DNA of 64,000 nucleotides. Origin: Bacteroides faecium. GTDB lineage: Bacteria; Bacteroidota; Bacteroidia; Bacteroidales; Bacteroidaceae. The notes beneath the pieces were generated by a model. It was not told the DNA's origin. It ran no database searches and saw only the letters and a list, made by a program, of their open reading frames with translations. Within the stretch, counting starts at the first letter, position 1; every line of letters starts with the position of its first letter. Shown here in pieces: positions 43,302 through 52,200 of this stretch. Location: the NCBI RefSeq assembly GCF_012113595.1, contig NZ_CP050831.1, forward strand, positions 6,138,001-6,202,000. Reading direction: 5' to 3'. The translations under genes were made by a program, and so were the position numbers.

Positions 43302-43690
43302 TAAAAACAATGTGAGAGAAGGCCCCTCAACCTTCTCTCACATTCTGATAAAACAATTATTAAATAAAAATACTCAATGATAAAAACTGGTTCGGCTTCT
43401 CATTTTGGCTTCATACCTTCTTAACCTATTAACCGCCAAAAGGAGCCGACCATCGTTATAAACCTCTCATGCGCCATCCCGGCGTTCATCTTTAAATTAG
43501 TACAGCAGTATAGTGTCCGGTTGTCAACCCTTTTATTAGCCGACTATGTCTGTTTGATAGGGGAAACGAGCCTAAGGAGCAATCGCCACTGTCAACGAGG
43601 GGGCCGTTTCCTATTCTAATTTTCGACAACCATTCACCTGCCAATTGTCTATTGTTTGTTTTGAGCTTAAAAATTCAGTCCTCATCACGA
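43302..43690 (-). ncRNA. Candidate structured RNA (unassigned)
   Basis: The 43.2-43.9 kb gap has no gene. On the minus strand several long pairings can be drawn: GGTTGTC with GACAACC enclosing ATAGGAAACGGCC with GGCTCGTTTCCCCTAT (13 pairs with small bulges), and GGTCGGCT with AGCCGAACC enclosing TTTTGGC with GCCAAAA. They are followed by a terminator at 43311-43342. Sequence stretches such as these seldom pair by chance. No match to tmRNA, RNase P RNA, SRP RNA or a known riboswitch is recognised. The promoter is uncertain; a TAATGATGTTTG stretch near 43760 is one option. It may be a free RNA or the leader of the oadGAB operon. Confidence 0.5.
43311..43342 (-). terminator. Terminator of the candidate RNA
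   Basis: A 12-bp perfect stem TGTGAGAGAAGG with CCTTCTCTCACA around an 8-base loop, followed on the minus strand by TTGTTTTTA. The other direction lacks a T run, so it is a minus-strand terminator, 140 bases ahead of oadG. Confidence 0.85.
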
Positions 43691-43847
43691 GGATATTTCT
43701 ACATCAATTTCTTCTACAACATTTTACTCTTCTAATTAAATCTCTATCGTTTCTTTCAAACATCATTAATAGCTCTTATACTAGAAAGAGAAGAGAACAT
43801 TTGTTTTTTACCAAAAAAAAATGAAGAAAATTTGAAGAAAAATAAAA

Positions 43848-43878
43848 AAGCCCCTTCTGGATACCTAGAAGGGGCTTT
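43848..43878. terminator. Terminator after fecR-like gene
   Basis: Stem AAGCCCCTTCT with AGAAGGGGCTT, flanked by A and T runs on both sides, immediately after the fecR-like gene's stop. Confidence 0.9.
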
Positions 43879-43880
43879 TT

Positions 43881-44717
43881 TTATTTTAAAATAATTTCTT
43901 TTCCGTGAAGTTCGTAACTGATTCCACACGAACCGAAGACATTTTCGAGGGTGGCGTTCAGGTCTTTCGTCAAGACCGTTCCGTTATAGGTAAGTCCATC
44001 GCACTTTTCACGCCCTACTACCGTGACCTTAAATATAAGTTCTATATCTGCTACTACATTAATCAATGGGTCGTCTTCATACCCCAAGACTTCCGGAAAT
44101 TGCGGATCATCCGGTTTCGGCACAGGGACAATCTTGTTTTCATCACAGCGCACGCTTTCTCCGGCAACTAATGTCCGCTTGCCTACGGCAGTCTCTACCT
44201 TGACACTACCCTCTTCACAGTTCACGAACATTTTCTTTCCTTGCTGGTCGACCAGGAATTTTGTTCCCAGCACTGTCACAGCACCGGCTTCGGTATTTAC
44301 AGTAAATGTCTTGCCCTTGGTCACCTCAAAAGAAGCCTTACCAAACAATTGCAGTTTGCGTTCCCAAAGCCAGGTTATTCGGTTGTAAGTCAGGCTCGAA
44401 TTCTCCATAATCTGCACATTACTGCCATCCGGCAATTCATATGCCATAGCCGTACCTTCCGTTACAATCTTCTTCTCCGAAAAATAATATCCGCCCACTC
44501 CCAAAAGAAGCAAGAACATGGCAGCTATTCCCCAAGAGAAAGGAATACTTCGCCCGGCACCTTGTTTTCTCCTGCGGCTCAAGGCAATCTTATGGCTCTC
44601 TTCACGCTGCAGCTTCAGCTTATCGCCGATTTCTTTCCTGCGAGAGAACTTATCGCCAATCAGAGGTAGTTTGCCTTCTTCCAGGTATTTTTCTAAAGAT
44701 TCTGTCCAATTTTCCAT
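43881..44717 (-). CDS. FecR-type anti-sigma factor
   Basis: A 278-residue single-pass regulator. The N-terminal cytoplasmic part is about 75 residues, followed by the membrane segment SWGIAAMFLLLLGVGGYYF, then the periplasmic FecR domain (GTAMAYELPDGSNVQIMENS, VTVLGTKFLVDQQGKKMFVN) and a C-terminal DUF4974 secretin/TonB short N-terminal-like domain (INVVADIELIFKVTVVGR). It would hold the upstream ECF sigma factor inactive until a signal arrives from a SusC-type receptor. No such receptor follows it here. Eight bases separate it from the sigma gene. Confidence 0.92.
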   Translation of the reverse strand: MENWTESLEKYLEEGKLPLIGDKFSRRKEIGDKLKLQREESHKIALSRRRKQGAGRSIPFSWGIAAMFLLLLGVGGYYFSEKKIVTEGTAMAYELPDGSNVQIMENSSLTYNRITWLWERKLQLFGKASFEVTKGKTFTVNTEAGAVTVLGTKFLVDQQGKKMFVNCEEGSVKVETAVGKRTLVAGESVRCDENKIVPVPKPDDPQFPEVLGYEDDPLINVVADIELIFKVTVVGREKCDGLTYNGTVLTKDLNATLENVFGSCGISYELHGKEIILK

Positions 44718-44725
44718 ATCCCACC

Positions 44726-45316
44726 TTAATTAAAGATCCATAAATTAGCCATCACTGCTAACAATAAAGATGTACCTAAACGCTCTCTCAATCTGGTTAT
44801 AGCCATATGGGTGGTATTGTAAACCGTACGAGGAGTGAGTCCCATCACCTGAGCAATCTCTTCCGGACTCATCTTCTTATAGTATTTCAGATACAATACT
44901 TCCCGTTGCTGCTTTGTCAAGCCATTCAACTCTTTTTGCAAAGCCTCCAACTGTTCCTTTTCCAATTCCGAACGGATAATAGCTGTCTCTATGTCTATCT
45001 CCAGATCAAACCGATATTCATTGGTGTCTACTTCATCCAGCGATTTGAATGTTCCACTATTCTCTCTCTTCAGCTCGTTCACTATCATGTGCCTCAACGA
45101 AACACATAGATAGGCAGGTATGGATTGAGGAGCGGCACACGTTTCCCTTTTCTCAAAGATGTAAACGAACAACGACTGTATCGCTTCTGTCACCACGGTG
45201 TCATCACCGGCTATCTTCATGCCATACCCATAAAGCAAATCTGCATACTGGTCGTAAAGCTGCCTGAATGCCTCTTCATCCCCTTGCTGAATCTTATCCC
45301 AGGATAGTGTCTTCAT
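44726..45316 (-). CDS. ECF-type RNA polymerase sigma factor (FecI-like)
   Basis: A 196-residue sigma-70 family ECF factor. Region 2 is visible as EEAFRQLYDQYADLLYGYG and QSLFVYIFEKRE, and region 4 as LTKQQREVLYLKYYKKMSPE and MGLTPRTVYNTTHMAITRLR. The last 15 residues are hydrophobic (LLLAVMANLWIF). It is paired with the FecR-type gene downstream, the usual order. Its target promoter is unknown; no SusC gene lies beside it. Confidence 0.93.
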   Translation of the reverse strand: MKTLSWDKIQQGDEEAFRQLYDQYADLLYGYGMKIAGDDTVVTEAIQSLFVYIFEKRETCAAPQSIPAYLCVSLRHMIVNELKRENSGTFKSLDEVDTNEYRFDLEIDIETAIIRSELEKEQLEALQKELNGLTKQQREVLYLKYYKKMSPEEIAQVMGLTPRTVYNTTHMAITRLRERLGTSLLLAVMANLWIFN

Positions 45317-45393
45317 TTCTCTTCGCTCATTTATATGAGATATGTTTTTCCTTTTTTTACCTAATTTTTTAGTTAAAATACATCGAATATGTC

Positions 45394-46968
45394 TTAAAAC
45401 TCACTTGTAAAGTGGAATCTGATGTTTTTAAAGTCCATTTGAGCCATCTGGAGTACATAGTTGGAATCCGCCAGGAACACATCGCGCCCTTCCCTATCCT
45501 TCGCCATATACTGATATTTGCGTTTCTTGAAGGCTTCCAGTTCCGCAGGATCGTCACTCTCCACCCAACAAGCCTTATAAAGGCTTACCGGCTCCCAGCG
45601 ACAAGACGCATTGTACTCGTTCAACAAACGATACTGGATAACCTCAAACTGCAACTGCCCTACCGTACCGATAATCTTACGGCCATTGAACTGGTTGACA
45701 AACAACTGCGCCACACCTTCGTCCATCAACTGGTCGATACCTTTCGCCAATTGTTTCTGCTTCATCGGGTCTGCATTCTCGATATACTTGAACATCTCCG
45801 GCGAGAAACTCGGCAATCCGCGGAAGTGAAGCATTTCACCTTCCGTCAGCGTATCGCCAATCTTGAAAGTACCGTTATCCGGCAGACCGATAATATCTCC
45901 GGCATAGGCTTCGTCAATCGTTGTCTTGCGCTGCGCCATAAACTGTGTTGGCGACGAAAAGCGCATCGTCTTTCCGTGGCGCACATGTTGGTATGGAGCG
46001 TTACGCACAAACTTGCCGGAACAAATCTTGCAGAATGCCACACATGAGCGGTGGTTCGGGTCGATATTGGCGGTAATCTTAAAGATAAATCCGGTGAATT
46101 TAGGTTCTTCCGGTTTTACTTCACGCTCTTCAGCCTGTACAGGGCGAGGGCTCGGAGCAATCTCTACGAAACAGTTCAGCAATTCCTGAACACCGAAGTT
46201 ATTCAAAGCCGAGCCAAAGAATACCGGAGCACAGTCACCTTCCAGATAAGTCTCAGCATCAAATTCAGGATAAACCCCTTCAATCAGTTCCAAATCACCG
46301 CGCAACTTGTCTGCTAATGTTTTTCCAATCTGCTCGTCCAGTTCATCCGTATGAATATCGACTGCCACTTTTTCCGTCACCATCTGTTTGGACGGCTGAT
46401 ACAAGTCCAGTTTCTGTTCGTAGATATTATATACACCCTTGAAACGGGCTCCCTGTTCAATCGGCCAGGACAAAGGACGAACCTGAATCATCAGTTCCTC
46501 TTCCAGTTCGTCCAGCAAATCGAACGGGTCTTTTCCTTCACGGTCCATCTTATTGACGAAGATAATAACCGGAGTCTTGCGCATACGACACACTTCCATC
46601 AGTTTACGTGTCTGTGTTTCCACACCTTTCGCACCATCCACCACGATGATAACGCTGTCTACTGCTGTCAATGTACGATATGTATCTTCGGCAAAGTCCT
46701 GGTGACCCGGAGTATCGAGAATATTAATCTTGTAGTCGCGATAATCGAATTCCATCACAGAAGTCGTCACCGAGATACCACGCTGTTTCTCAATCTCCAT
46801 CCAGTCGGACGTAGCCGTTTTCTTAATCTTATTGCTTTTTACCGCACCTGCCACCTGAATCTGACCACCGAAAAGCAATAGCTTTTCCGTCAAGGATGTT
46901 TTACCGGCATCAGGATGCGCTATAATGGCGAACGTTCGCCGTCTCAAAATTTCTGTATTATCTGCCAT
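45394..46968 (-). CDS. prfC: Peptide chain release factor 3
   Basis: A 524-residue GTPase that recycles RF1/RF2 from the ribosome. G1 is IAHPDAGKTSLTEKLL near residue 16, G3 is LDTPGHQDF, and the NKMD G4 motif is FVNKMDREGKD. The C-terminal RF3 domain has VGQLQFEVIQYRL. It lies 5 bases after the rfbD gene, at the end of a minus-strand operon. Confidence 0.96.
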   Translation of the reverse strand: MADNTEILRRRTFAIIAHPDAGKTSLTEKLLLFGGQIQVAGAVKSNKIKKTATSDWMEIEKQRGISVTTSVMEFDYRDYKINILDTPGHQDFAEDTYRTLTAVDSVIIVVDGAKGVETQTRKLMEVCRMRKTPVIIFVNKMDREGKDPFDLLDELEEELMIQVRPLSWPIEQGARFKGVYNIYEQKLDLYQPSKQMVTEKVAVDIHTDELDEQIGKTLADKLRGDLELIEGVYPEFDAETYLEGDCAPVFFGSALNNFGVQELLNCFVEIAPSPRPVQAEEREVKPEEPKFTGFIFKITANIDPNHRSCVAFCKICSGKFVRNAPYQHVRHGKTMRFSSPTQFMAQRKTTIDEAYAGDIIGLPDNGTFKIGDTLTEGEMLHFRGLPSFSPEMFKYIENADPMKQKQLAKGIDQLMDEGVAQLFVNQFNGRKIIGTVGQLQFEVIQYRLLNEYNASCRWEPVSLYKACWVESDDPAELEAFKKRKYQYMAKDREGRDVFLADSNYVLQMAQMDFKNIRFHFTSEF

Positions 46969-46973
46969 ATATA

Positions 46974-47822
46974 TTATAAGGTGTCAATGCATCGTTTAAG
47001 ACTTTCCTCCCAATGAGGAATCTCGATGCCGAACGTTGTTTTTATCTTTGTCTTATCAAGTACGGAATAGGCGGGACGGTTTGCCTTCGCCGGATATTCC
47101 GCCGTATGCAAAGGGGTTACTTTGCATGAAGTGATTCCTGCCAGGCGATGGATGGCTATCGTAAAGTCATACCAGGAGCAGACTCCTTCATTGCTGAAAT
47201 GGTAGACACCGCGAACTATACCTTTATTAATAATGGTATAGATGGCTTGTGCCAGGTCGTTGGCATAAGTAGGTGTTCCTATCTGGTCGAAAACGACTCC
47301 CAGACTATCACGTTCTTTTCCCAAGCGAATCATCGTCTTTACAAAATTATTGCCGAAAGTGGAATAGAGCCATGCGGTGCGGATAACGACTGCTTTCTCG
47401 CAGTGGTTCATCACATCATATTCTCCTTCCAGTTTTGTAGTGCCATATACAGAATCCGGACAAGGGTCACAATCTTCGGTGTAAGGGGTATGGGCGGTGC
47501 CGTCGAACACATAATCTGTAGAAACCTGTATCATAGCCGCGCCATTAAATTGCGCAACGGTTGCCAAGGTTTTCGCTGCTTCACAATTTAATTTGTAAGC
47601 CAGTTCTGCATTCTCCTCCGCTTTGTCCACTGCCGTATAAGCTGCGCAGTTTACGATCAATTCAATTCGCTTCTCGGCAATATAAGCCCATACAGCTTGC
47701 TCATCACAAATGTCGAGTTCCTGCACATCTGTGAAATAATACGTATGTTGCGGGTTCTCTTTTGCAAGCACCTGCATTTCGTTGCCAAGCTGACCGTTGG
47801 CACCCGTTACCAAAATTCTCAT
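46974..47822 (-). CDS. rfbD: dTDP-4-dehydrorhamnose reductase
   Basis: A 282-residue short-chain dehydrogenase of the RmlD type that makes dTDP-L-rhamnose for surface polysaccharide. The NAD(P)-binding VTGANGQLGNEMQVLA is at the N-terminus, and the catalytic motif is YGTTKLEGE (YxxxK). The IQVSTDYVFDGT and VIRTAWLYS stretches are typical. It starts directly before the stop of the DUF4924 gene (47823), so the two are coupled. Confidence 0.95.
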   Translation of the reverse strand: MRILVTGANGQLGNEMQVLAKENPQHTYYFTDVQELDICDEQAVWAYIAEKRIELIVNCAAYTAVDKAEENAELAYKLNCEAAKTLATVAQFNGAAMIQVSTDYVFDGTAHTPYTEDCDPCPDSVYGTTKLEGEYDVMNHCEKAVVIRTAWLYSTFGNNFVKTMIRLGKERDSLGVVFDQIGTPTYANDLAQAIYTIINKGIVRGVYHFSNEGVCSWYDFTIAIHRLAGITSCKVTPLHTAEYPAKANRPAYSVLDKTKIKTTFGIEIPHWEESLKRCIDTL

Positions 47823-48368
47823 TTATTCATCCAGTTTTAATTCACCTTTGCGGTCTTTATCATAATAGTTCGCCAACATAGACAGAAAGCTAGTGATGGC
47901 TTCTATTGCCTTTGCCGTTCCTTCGCTGATGGCTTTTCCCTGAAGCCGAAGCAGGAGTACTCCATATAAGGCTTCAAAACAGGTTTCCAGTTCAGGTTCG
48001 TCTTTCTTGCCGTTTTTATTCCGCAATTCCACGATAAACGGCAATGCCTTGAAATAGGCGGCACTATAAAAAGGGAACTTAGGAGACGAAGCCAGCGCAT
48101 TGTGCAGTTCGGTCAGATTGATAATCACATTCTTATTAATCTGCAAATGTCCCGTTTCACGTACGCCTTCCTCGCCCATCATTGTCATCAGGTTTCCATA
48201 CCATTCTCGCATGGCAGGACGCTGGTCTTCCGGGTAGCGGGAAATCACATTGGCTTCCATCTCTTCCGGTTCACAATGATTGGCACGAATCAAGTCTTCC
48301 TCTTGCCACATATATATAAGGTATTCGGCAATATTCTGCTCCTTCAGTTGTTGTGCTATCTGATTCAT
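47823..48368 (-). CDS. DUF4924 family protein
   Basis: A 181-residue, helical cytoplasmic protein of the Bacteroidota-specific DUF4924 family. The function is unknown. Conserved-looking segments are YLIYMWQEEDLIRANHCE and EAITSFLSMLANYYDKDRKG. It lies between the LysE-type gene (10 bases upstream) and rfbD (no gap), within one operon. Confidence 0.82.
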   Translation of the reverse strand: MNQIAQQLKEQNIAEYLIYMWQEEDLIRANHCEPEEMEANVISRYPEDQRPAMREWYGNLMTMMGEEGVRETGHLQINKNVIINLTELHNALASSPKFPFYSAAYFKALPFIVELRNKNGKKDEPELETCFEALYGVLLLRLQGKAISEGTAKAIEAITSFLSMLANYYDKDRKGELKLDE

Positions 48369-48378
48369 AAGTTACCTC

Positions 48379-49032
48379 TTAATAAATTGACTCTCCCAAC
48401 AAAGTATAAATCAAGCCTGCCACGGATACCAGTATCACAATACTTCCAATGACACGGTTCAGTATCCAGATGCCACGCAGATTGAACTTGGTACGCACCT
48501 TATTTACAAAATAAGTGATTCCGAGCCACCAGGTCAATGCTCCCGCAGCGATAGCAAAATATCCCGTTATCTCTTCAAAGACCAGAACGCCCTGCTGCAC
48601 AAAGGCAAAACGGGCAAAAAGTCCGATAAACAGGAATATGATTAAAGGATTGGAAAGAGTGACGAAAAATGCGGTTATAAAATTATGGAAATAAGACCCT
48701 TTATTGGACGAAGCCGGACGAATGGAGTTCACCGGATTACTGCGAAAGGTATAGATTCCGAAAAGAAGTAACATGACACTACCCAGCAATTGCAGATAAA
48801 AACTGCCTTTATTAATGTAATCTGATACAAAACTCATGCCGTAACCGGTCAGCAGAGCGTAAGCTATATCGCTCAAAGAGGCTCCCAGGCCTGTCACAAA
48901 TCCGTACCAACGCCCCTTATTCAAAGTCCTTTGGATGCATAATACACCCACCGGACCGAGAGGTGCGGACACAACAACGCCAATAATAAAGCCTTTAACT
49001 AATATATCGAATATTGTCTCTATCTGAATCAT
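48379..49032 (-). CDS. LysE/RhtB-type transporter
   Basis: A 217-residue polytopic protein starting MIQIETIFDILVKGFIIGVV. I chose 49032 because the longer frame to 49131 has no homology and contains the likely promoter. The family start SAPLGPVGVLCIQRTL is clear, with six hydrophobic segments. It would export amino acids or similar small molecules; the substrate is unknown. A near-consensus box GATATTTG on the minus strand lies at 49037-49044, so the mRNA may have almost no leader. Confidence 0.88.
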   Translation of the reverse strand: MIQIETIFDILVKGFIIGVVVSAPLGPVGVLCIQRTLNKGRWYGFVTGLGASLSDIAYALLTGYGMSFVSDYINKGSFYLQLLGSVMLLLFGIYTFRSNPVNSIRPASSNKGSYFHNFITAFFVTLSNPLIIFLFIGLFARFAFVQQGVLVFEEITGYFAIAAGALTWWLGITYFVNKVRTKFNLRGIWILNRVIGSIVILVSVAGLIYTLLGESIY

Positions 49033-49202
49033 TCCGCAAATATCGCACTTTTTTGTGATATGGGGATAGTATATTAACGTTTTTTCCACACAAGAATCAC
49101 TATATATAGCCATAATAAGCAAAACGTACATCGAAAATAAACATATTAAATAAGGTATAGGAATTTATTCTCCATTTTTTTCCTACCACCAATGAAATTG
49201 CT

Positions 49203-49210
49203 TATCTTTG
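49203..49210 (+). promoter_or_regulatory. -7 box for purL
   Basis: TATCTTTG lies 81 bases before the purL ATG, giving a leader of about 75 bases. Confidence 0.6.
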
Positions 49211-49250
49211 CGCCACAGAAAAAGAGAAGAGTTTCTCCTGCAGAGACTTC

Positions 49251-49283
49251 AATCGTAAAATCGTAAATCGTAAAATCGTAAAT
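49251..49283. repeat. 15-bp tandem repeat in the purL leader
   Basis: The unit AATCGTAAAATCGTA occurs twice in a row (49251-49265, 49266-49280), followed by AAT. It ends 8 bases before the purL ATG, in the position of the ribosome-binding site. Confidence 0.9.
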
Positions 49284-49290
49284 ATACAAC

Positions 49291-52200
49291 ATGATTCTTT
49301 TTTTCAGAACCCCTTCCAAGAGCGTGATTGCCGTAGAGAGCAACCATCAGCTCACCCCTGACGAAAGTAATAAACTCTGCTGGCTTTTTGGCGAAGCCGT
49401 GATGGAAAGTGAAGAAAACCTGAAAGGCTGTTTCGTTGGTCCGCGCCGCGAGATGATCACTCCCTGGAGTACAAACGCAGTAGAAATCACCCAAAACATG
49501 GGACTTGAAGGCATCAGCCGCATCGAGGAGTACTTCCCCGTTAAGGACGAAAACGCCGACCGCGACCCAATGCTGCAACGCATGTACAAAGGACTCGACC
49601 AGAACGTATTCACGACAAACCGCCAGCCGGAACCGATCATCTACATCGAAGACCTCGAAGTGTACAACGAAAAAGAAGGTCTGGCACTTTCTAAAGAAGA
49701 AATGGACTATCTGAAGAAAGTGGAAAATGACCTCGGACGTAAACTGACCGACTCCGAAGTTTTCGGTTTTGCACAAATTAACTCCGAACACTGCCGCCAC
49801 AAAATCTTCGGCGGAACGTTTGTCATCGACGGCGTAGAGCAGGAGTCCTCGCTGTTCCAGATGATTAAAAAGACGACACAGGAAAATCCTAATAAAATCA
49901 TCTCTGCTTATAAAGATAATGTAGCCTTCGCAGAAGGTCCGGTTGTGGAACAGTTTGCTCCGGCAGACCACTCCAAGCCTGATTACTTCCAGGTGAAAGA
50001 CATCAAGAGCGTTATCTCGCTGAAAGCGGAAACACATAACTTCCCGACTACCGTAGAACCGTTCAACGGTGCTTCTACCGGTACAGGCGGTGAGATCCGC
50101 GACCGTATGGGTGGTGGTAAAGGTTCATTGCCGATAGCAGGTACTGCCGTTTACATGACTTCTTATCCCCGCACGGACGAAGGACGCGAATGGGAAGATA
50201 TTCTTCCGGTACGCCAATGGCTGTATCAGACTCCCGAACAGATTCTTATCAAGGCATCCAACGGTGCTTCCGACTTCGGAAATAAATTCGGTCAACCGCT
50301 GATCTGCGGTTCCGTACTGACTTTCGAACATACGGAGAACAAAGAAGTATATGGTTACGATAAAGTAATCATGCTTGCCGGCGGTGTAGGTTACGGCACA
50401 CAACGTGACTGCCTGAAGGGTGCTCCCGAACCGGGAAACAAAGTGGTAGTAATCGGTGGTGACAACTACCGCATCGGACTTGGCGGCGGTTCCGTATCTT
50501 CCGTAGATACAGGTCGTTACAGCAGCGGAATCGAACTGAATGCCGTTCAGCGTGCCAACGCAGAAATGCAGAAACGTGCCAACAACGTAGTACGCGCTCT
50601 TTGCGAAGAAGAGGTGAATCCCGTTGTTTCCATCCACGACCACGGTTCGGCAGGACACGTAAACTGTCTTTCCGAGTTGGTGGAAGAATGTGGCGGTTTG
50701 ATTGACATGAGCAAGTTACCTATCGGTGACAAGACCTTGTCTGCAAAAGAAATCATTGCCAACGAGAGCCAGGAACGTATGGGTCTGCTGATTAAAGAAG
50801 AAGCTATCGAACATGTACGTAAGATTGCCGAACGCGAACGCGCTCCGATGTACGTAGTCGGTGAAACAACCGGCGACCATCGCTTCGCTTTCCAGCAGGC
50901 AGACGGTGTACGTCCGTTCGACCTTGCCGTAGAACAGATGTTCGGTTCTTCTCCCAAGACTTATATGATAGATAAAACCGTAGAGCGTCATTACGAAATG
51001 CCGAAATACGAATTGTCGAAACTCCATGAATATCTGACCAATGTATTACAGCTCGAAGCAGTAGCCTGCAAGGATTGGTTGACAAATAAGGTAGACCGCT
51101 CCGTGACAGGTAAAGTAGCCCGTCAGCAATGCCAGGGTGAACTTCAGTTGCCGTTGAGCGATTGTGGCGTCGTTGCGCTCGACTACCGTGGCGAGAAAGG
51201 TATCGCCACTTCTATCGGACATGCTCCGCAAGCGGCATTGGCGGATCCGGCTGCCGGTTCTATCCTTTCCGTATCCGAAGCATTGACCAACCTCGTTTGG
51301 GCTCCGATGGCAGAAGGTATGGACAGCATCTCTTTGTCTGCCAACTGGATGTGGCCTTGCCGCTCTCAGGAAGGTGAAGACGCCCGCCTTTACACAGCCG
51401 TTAAAGCATTGAGCGACTTCTGCTGCGCTTTGCAAATCAACGTTCCTACCGGAAAAGACTCTTTGTCAATGACTCAGAAGTACCCGAACGGTGAAAAGGT
51501 GGTTTCTCCGGGAACTGTGATTGTTTCTGCCGGCGGTGAAGTTTCTGACGTGAAGAAGGTAGTATCTCCGGTATTGGTGAACAACGAAAAGACAACTCTT
51601 TATCATATCGACTTCAGCTTTGACGAACTGAAACTCGGCGGTTCCGCTTTCGCGCAATCTCTGGGTAAAGTAGGCGACGATGTGCCTTGCGTACAAGATG
51701 CCGAATACTTCCGTGATGCTTTCCTTGCCGTACAGGAGCTCGTAAACAAAGGACTGATTCTTGCAGGACACGATATTTCTGCCGGTGGTTTAATCACTAC
51801 ATTGCTCGAAATGTGCTTCTCTAATGTAGAAGGCGGTATGGAAATCAGTCTTGACAAGATGAAAGAACAGGATATCATCAAGATTCTGTTTGCAGAAAAT
51901 CCGGGTATCGTTATCCAAATCAGCGACAAGCATAAAGATGAAGTGAAAAAGATTCTGGAAGATGCCGGTGTAGGCTACCTGAAGTTGGGTAAACCGACTG
52001 ACGAACGCCATATCCTGGTATCTAAGAACGACGCTACTTACCAGTTCGGTATTGACTATATGCGTGATGTATGGTATTCTTCTTCTTACCTGCTCGACCG
52101 CAAACAGTCTATGAACGGCTGCGCAAAGAAACGTTTCGAAAACTATAAGATGCAACCCGTAGAATTTGCGTTCATGCCTGAATTCAAAGGGAAGCTCTCT

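Noticed and set aside
43441..43660. Possible cobalamin riboswitch on the plus strand (GCCACTGT and ACCTGCC motifs)
   Set aside because: Only isolated motif fragments match, the conserved spacing and GGTGAAA-type loop are missing, and no plus-strand gene follows.
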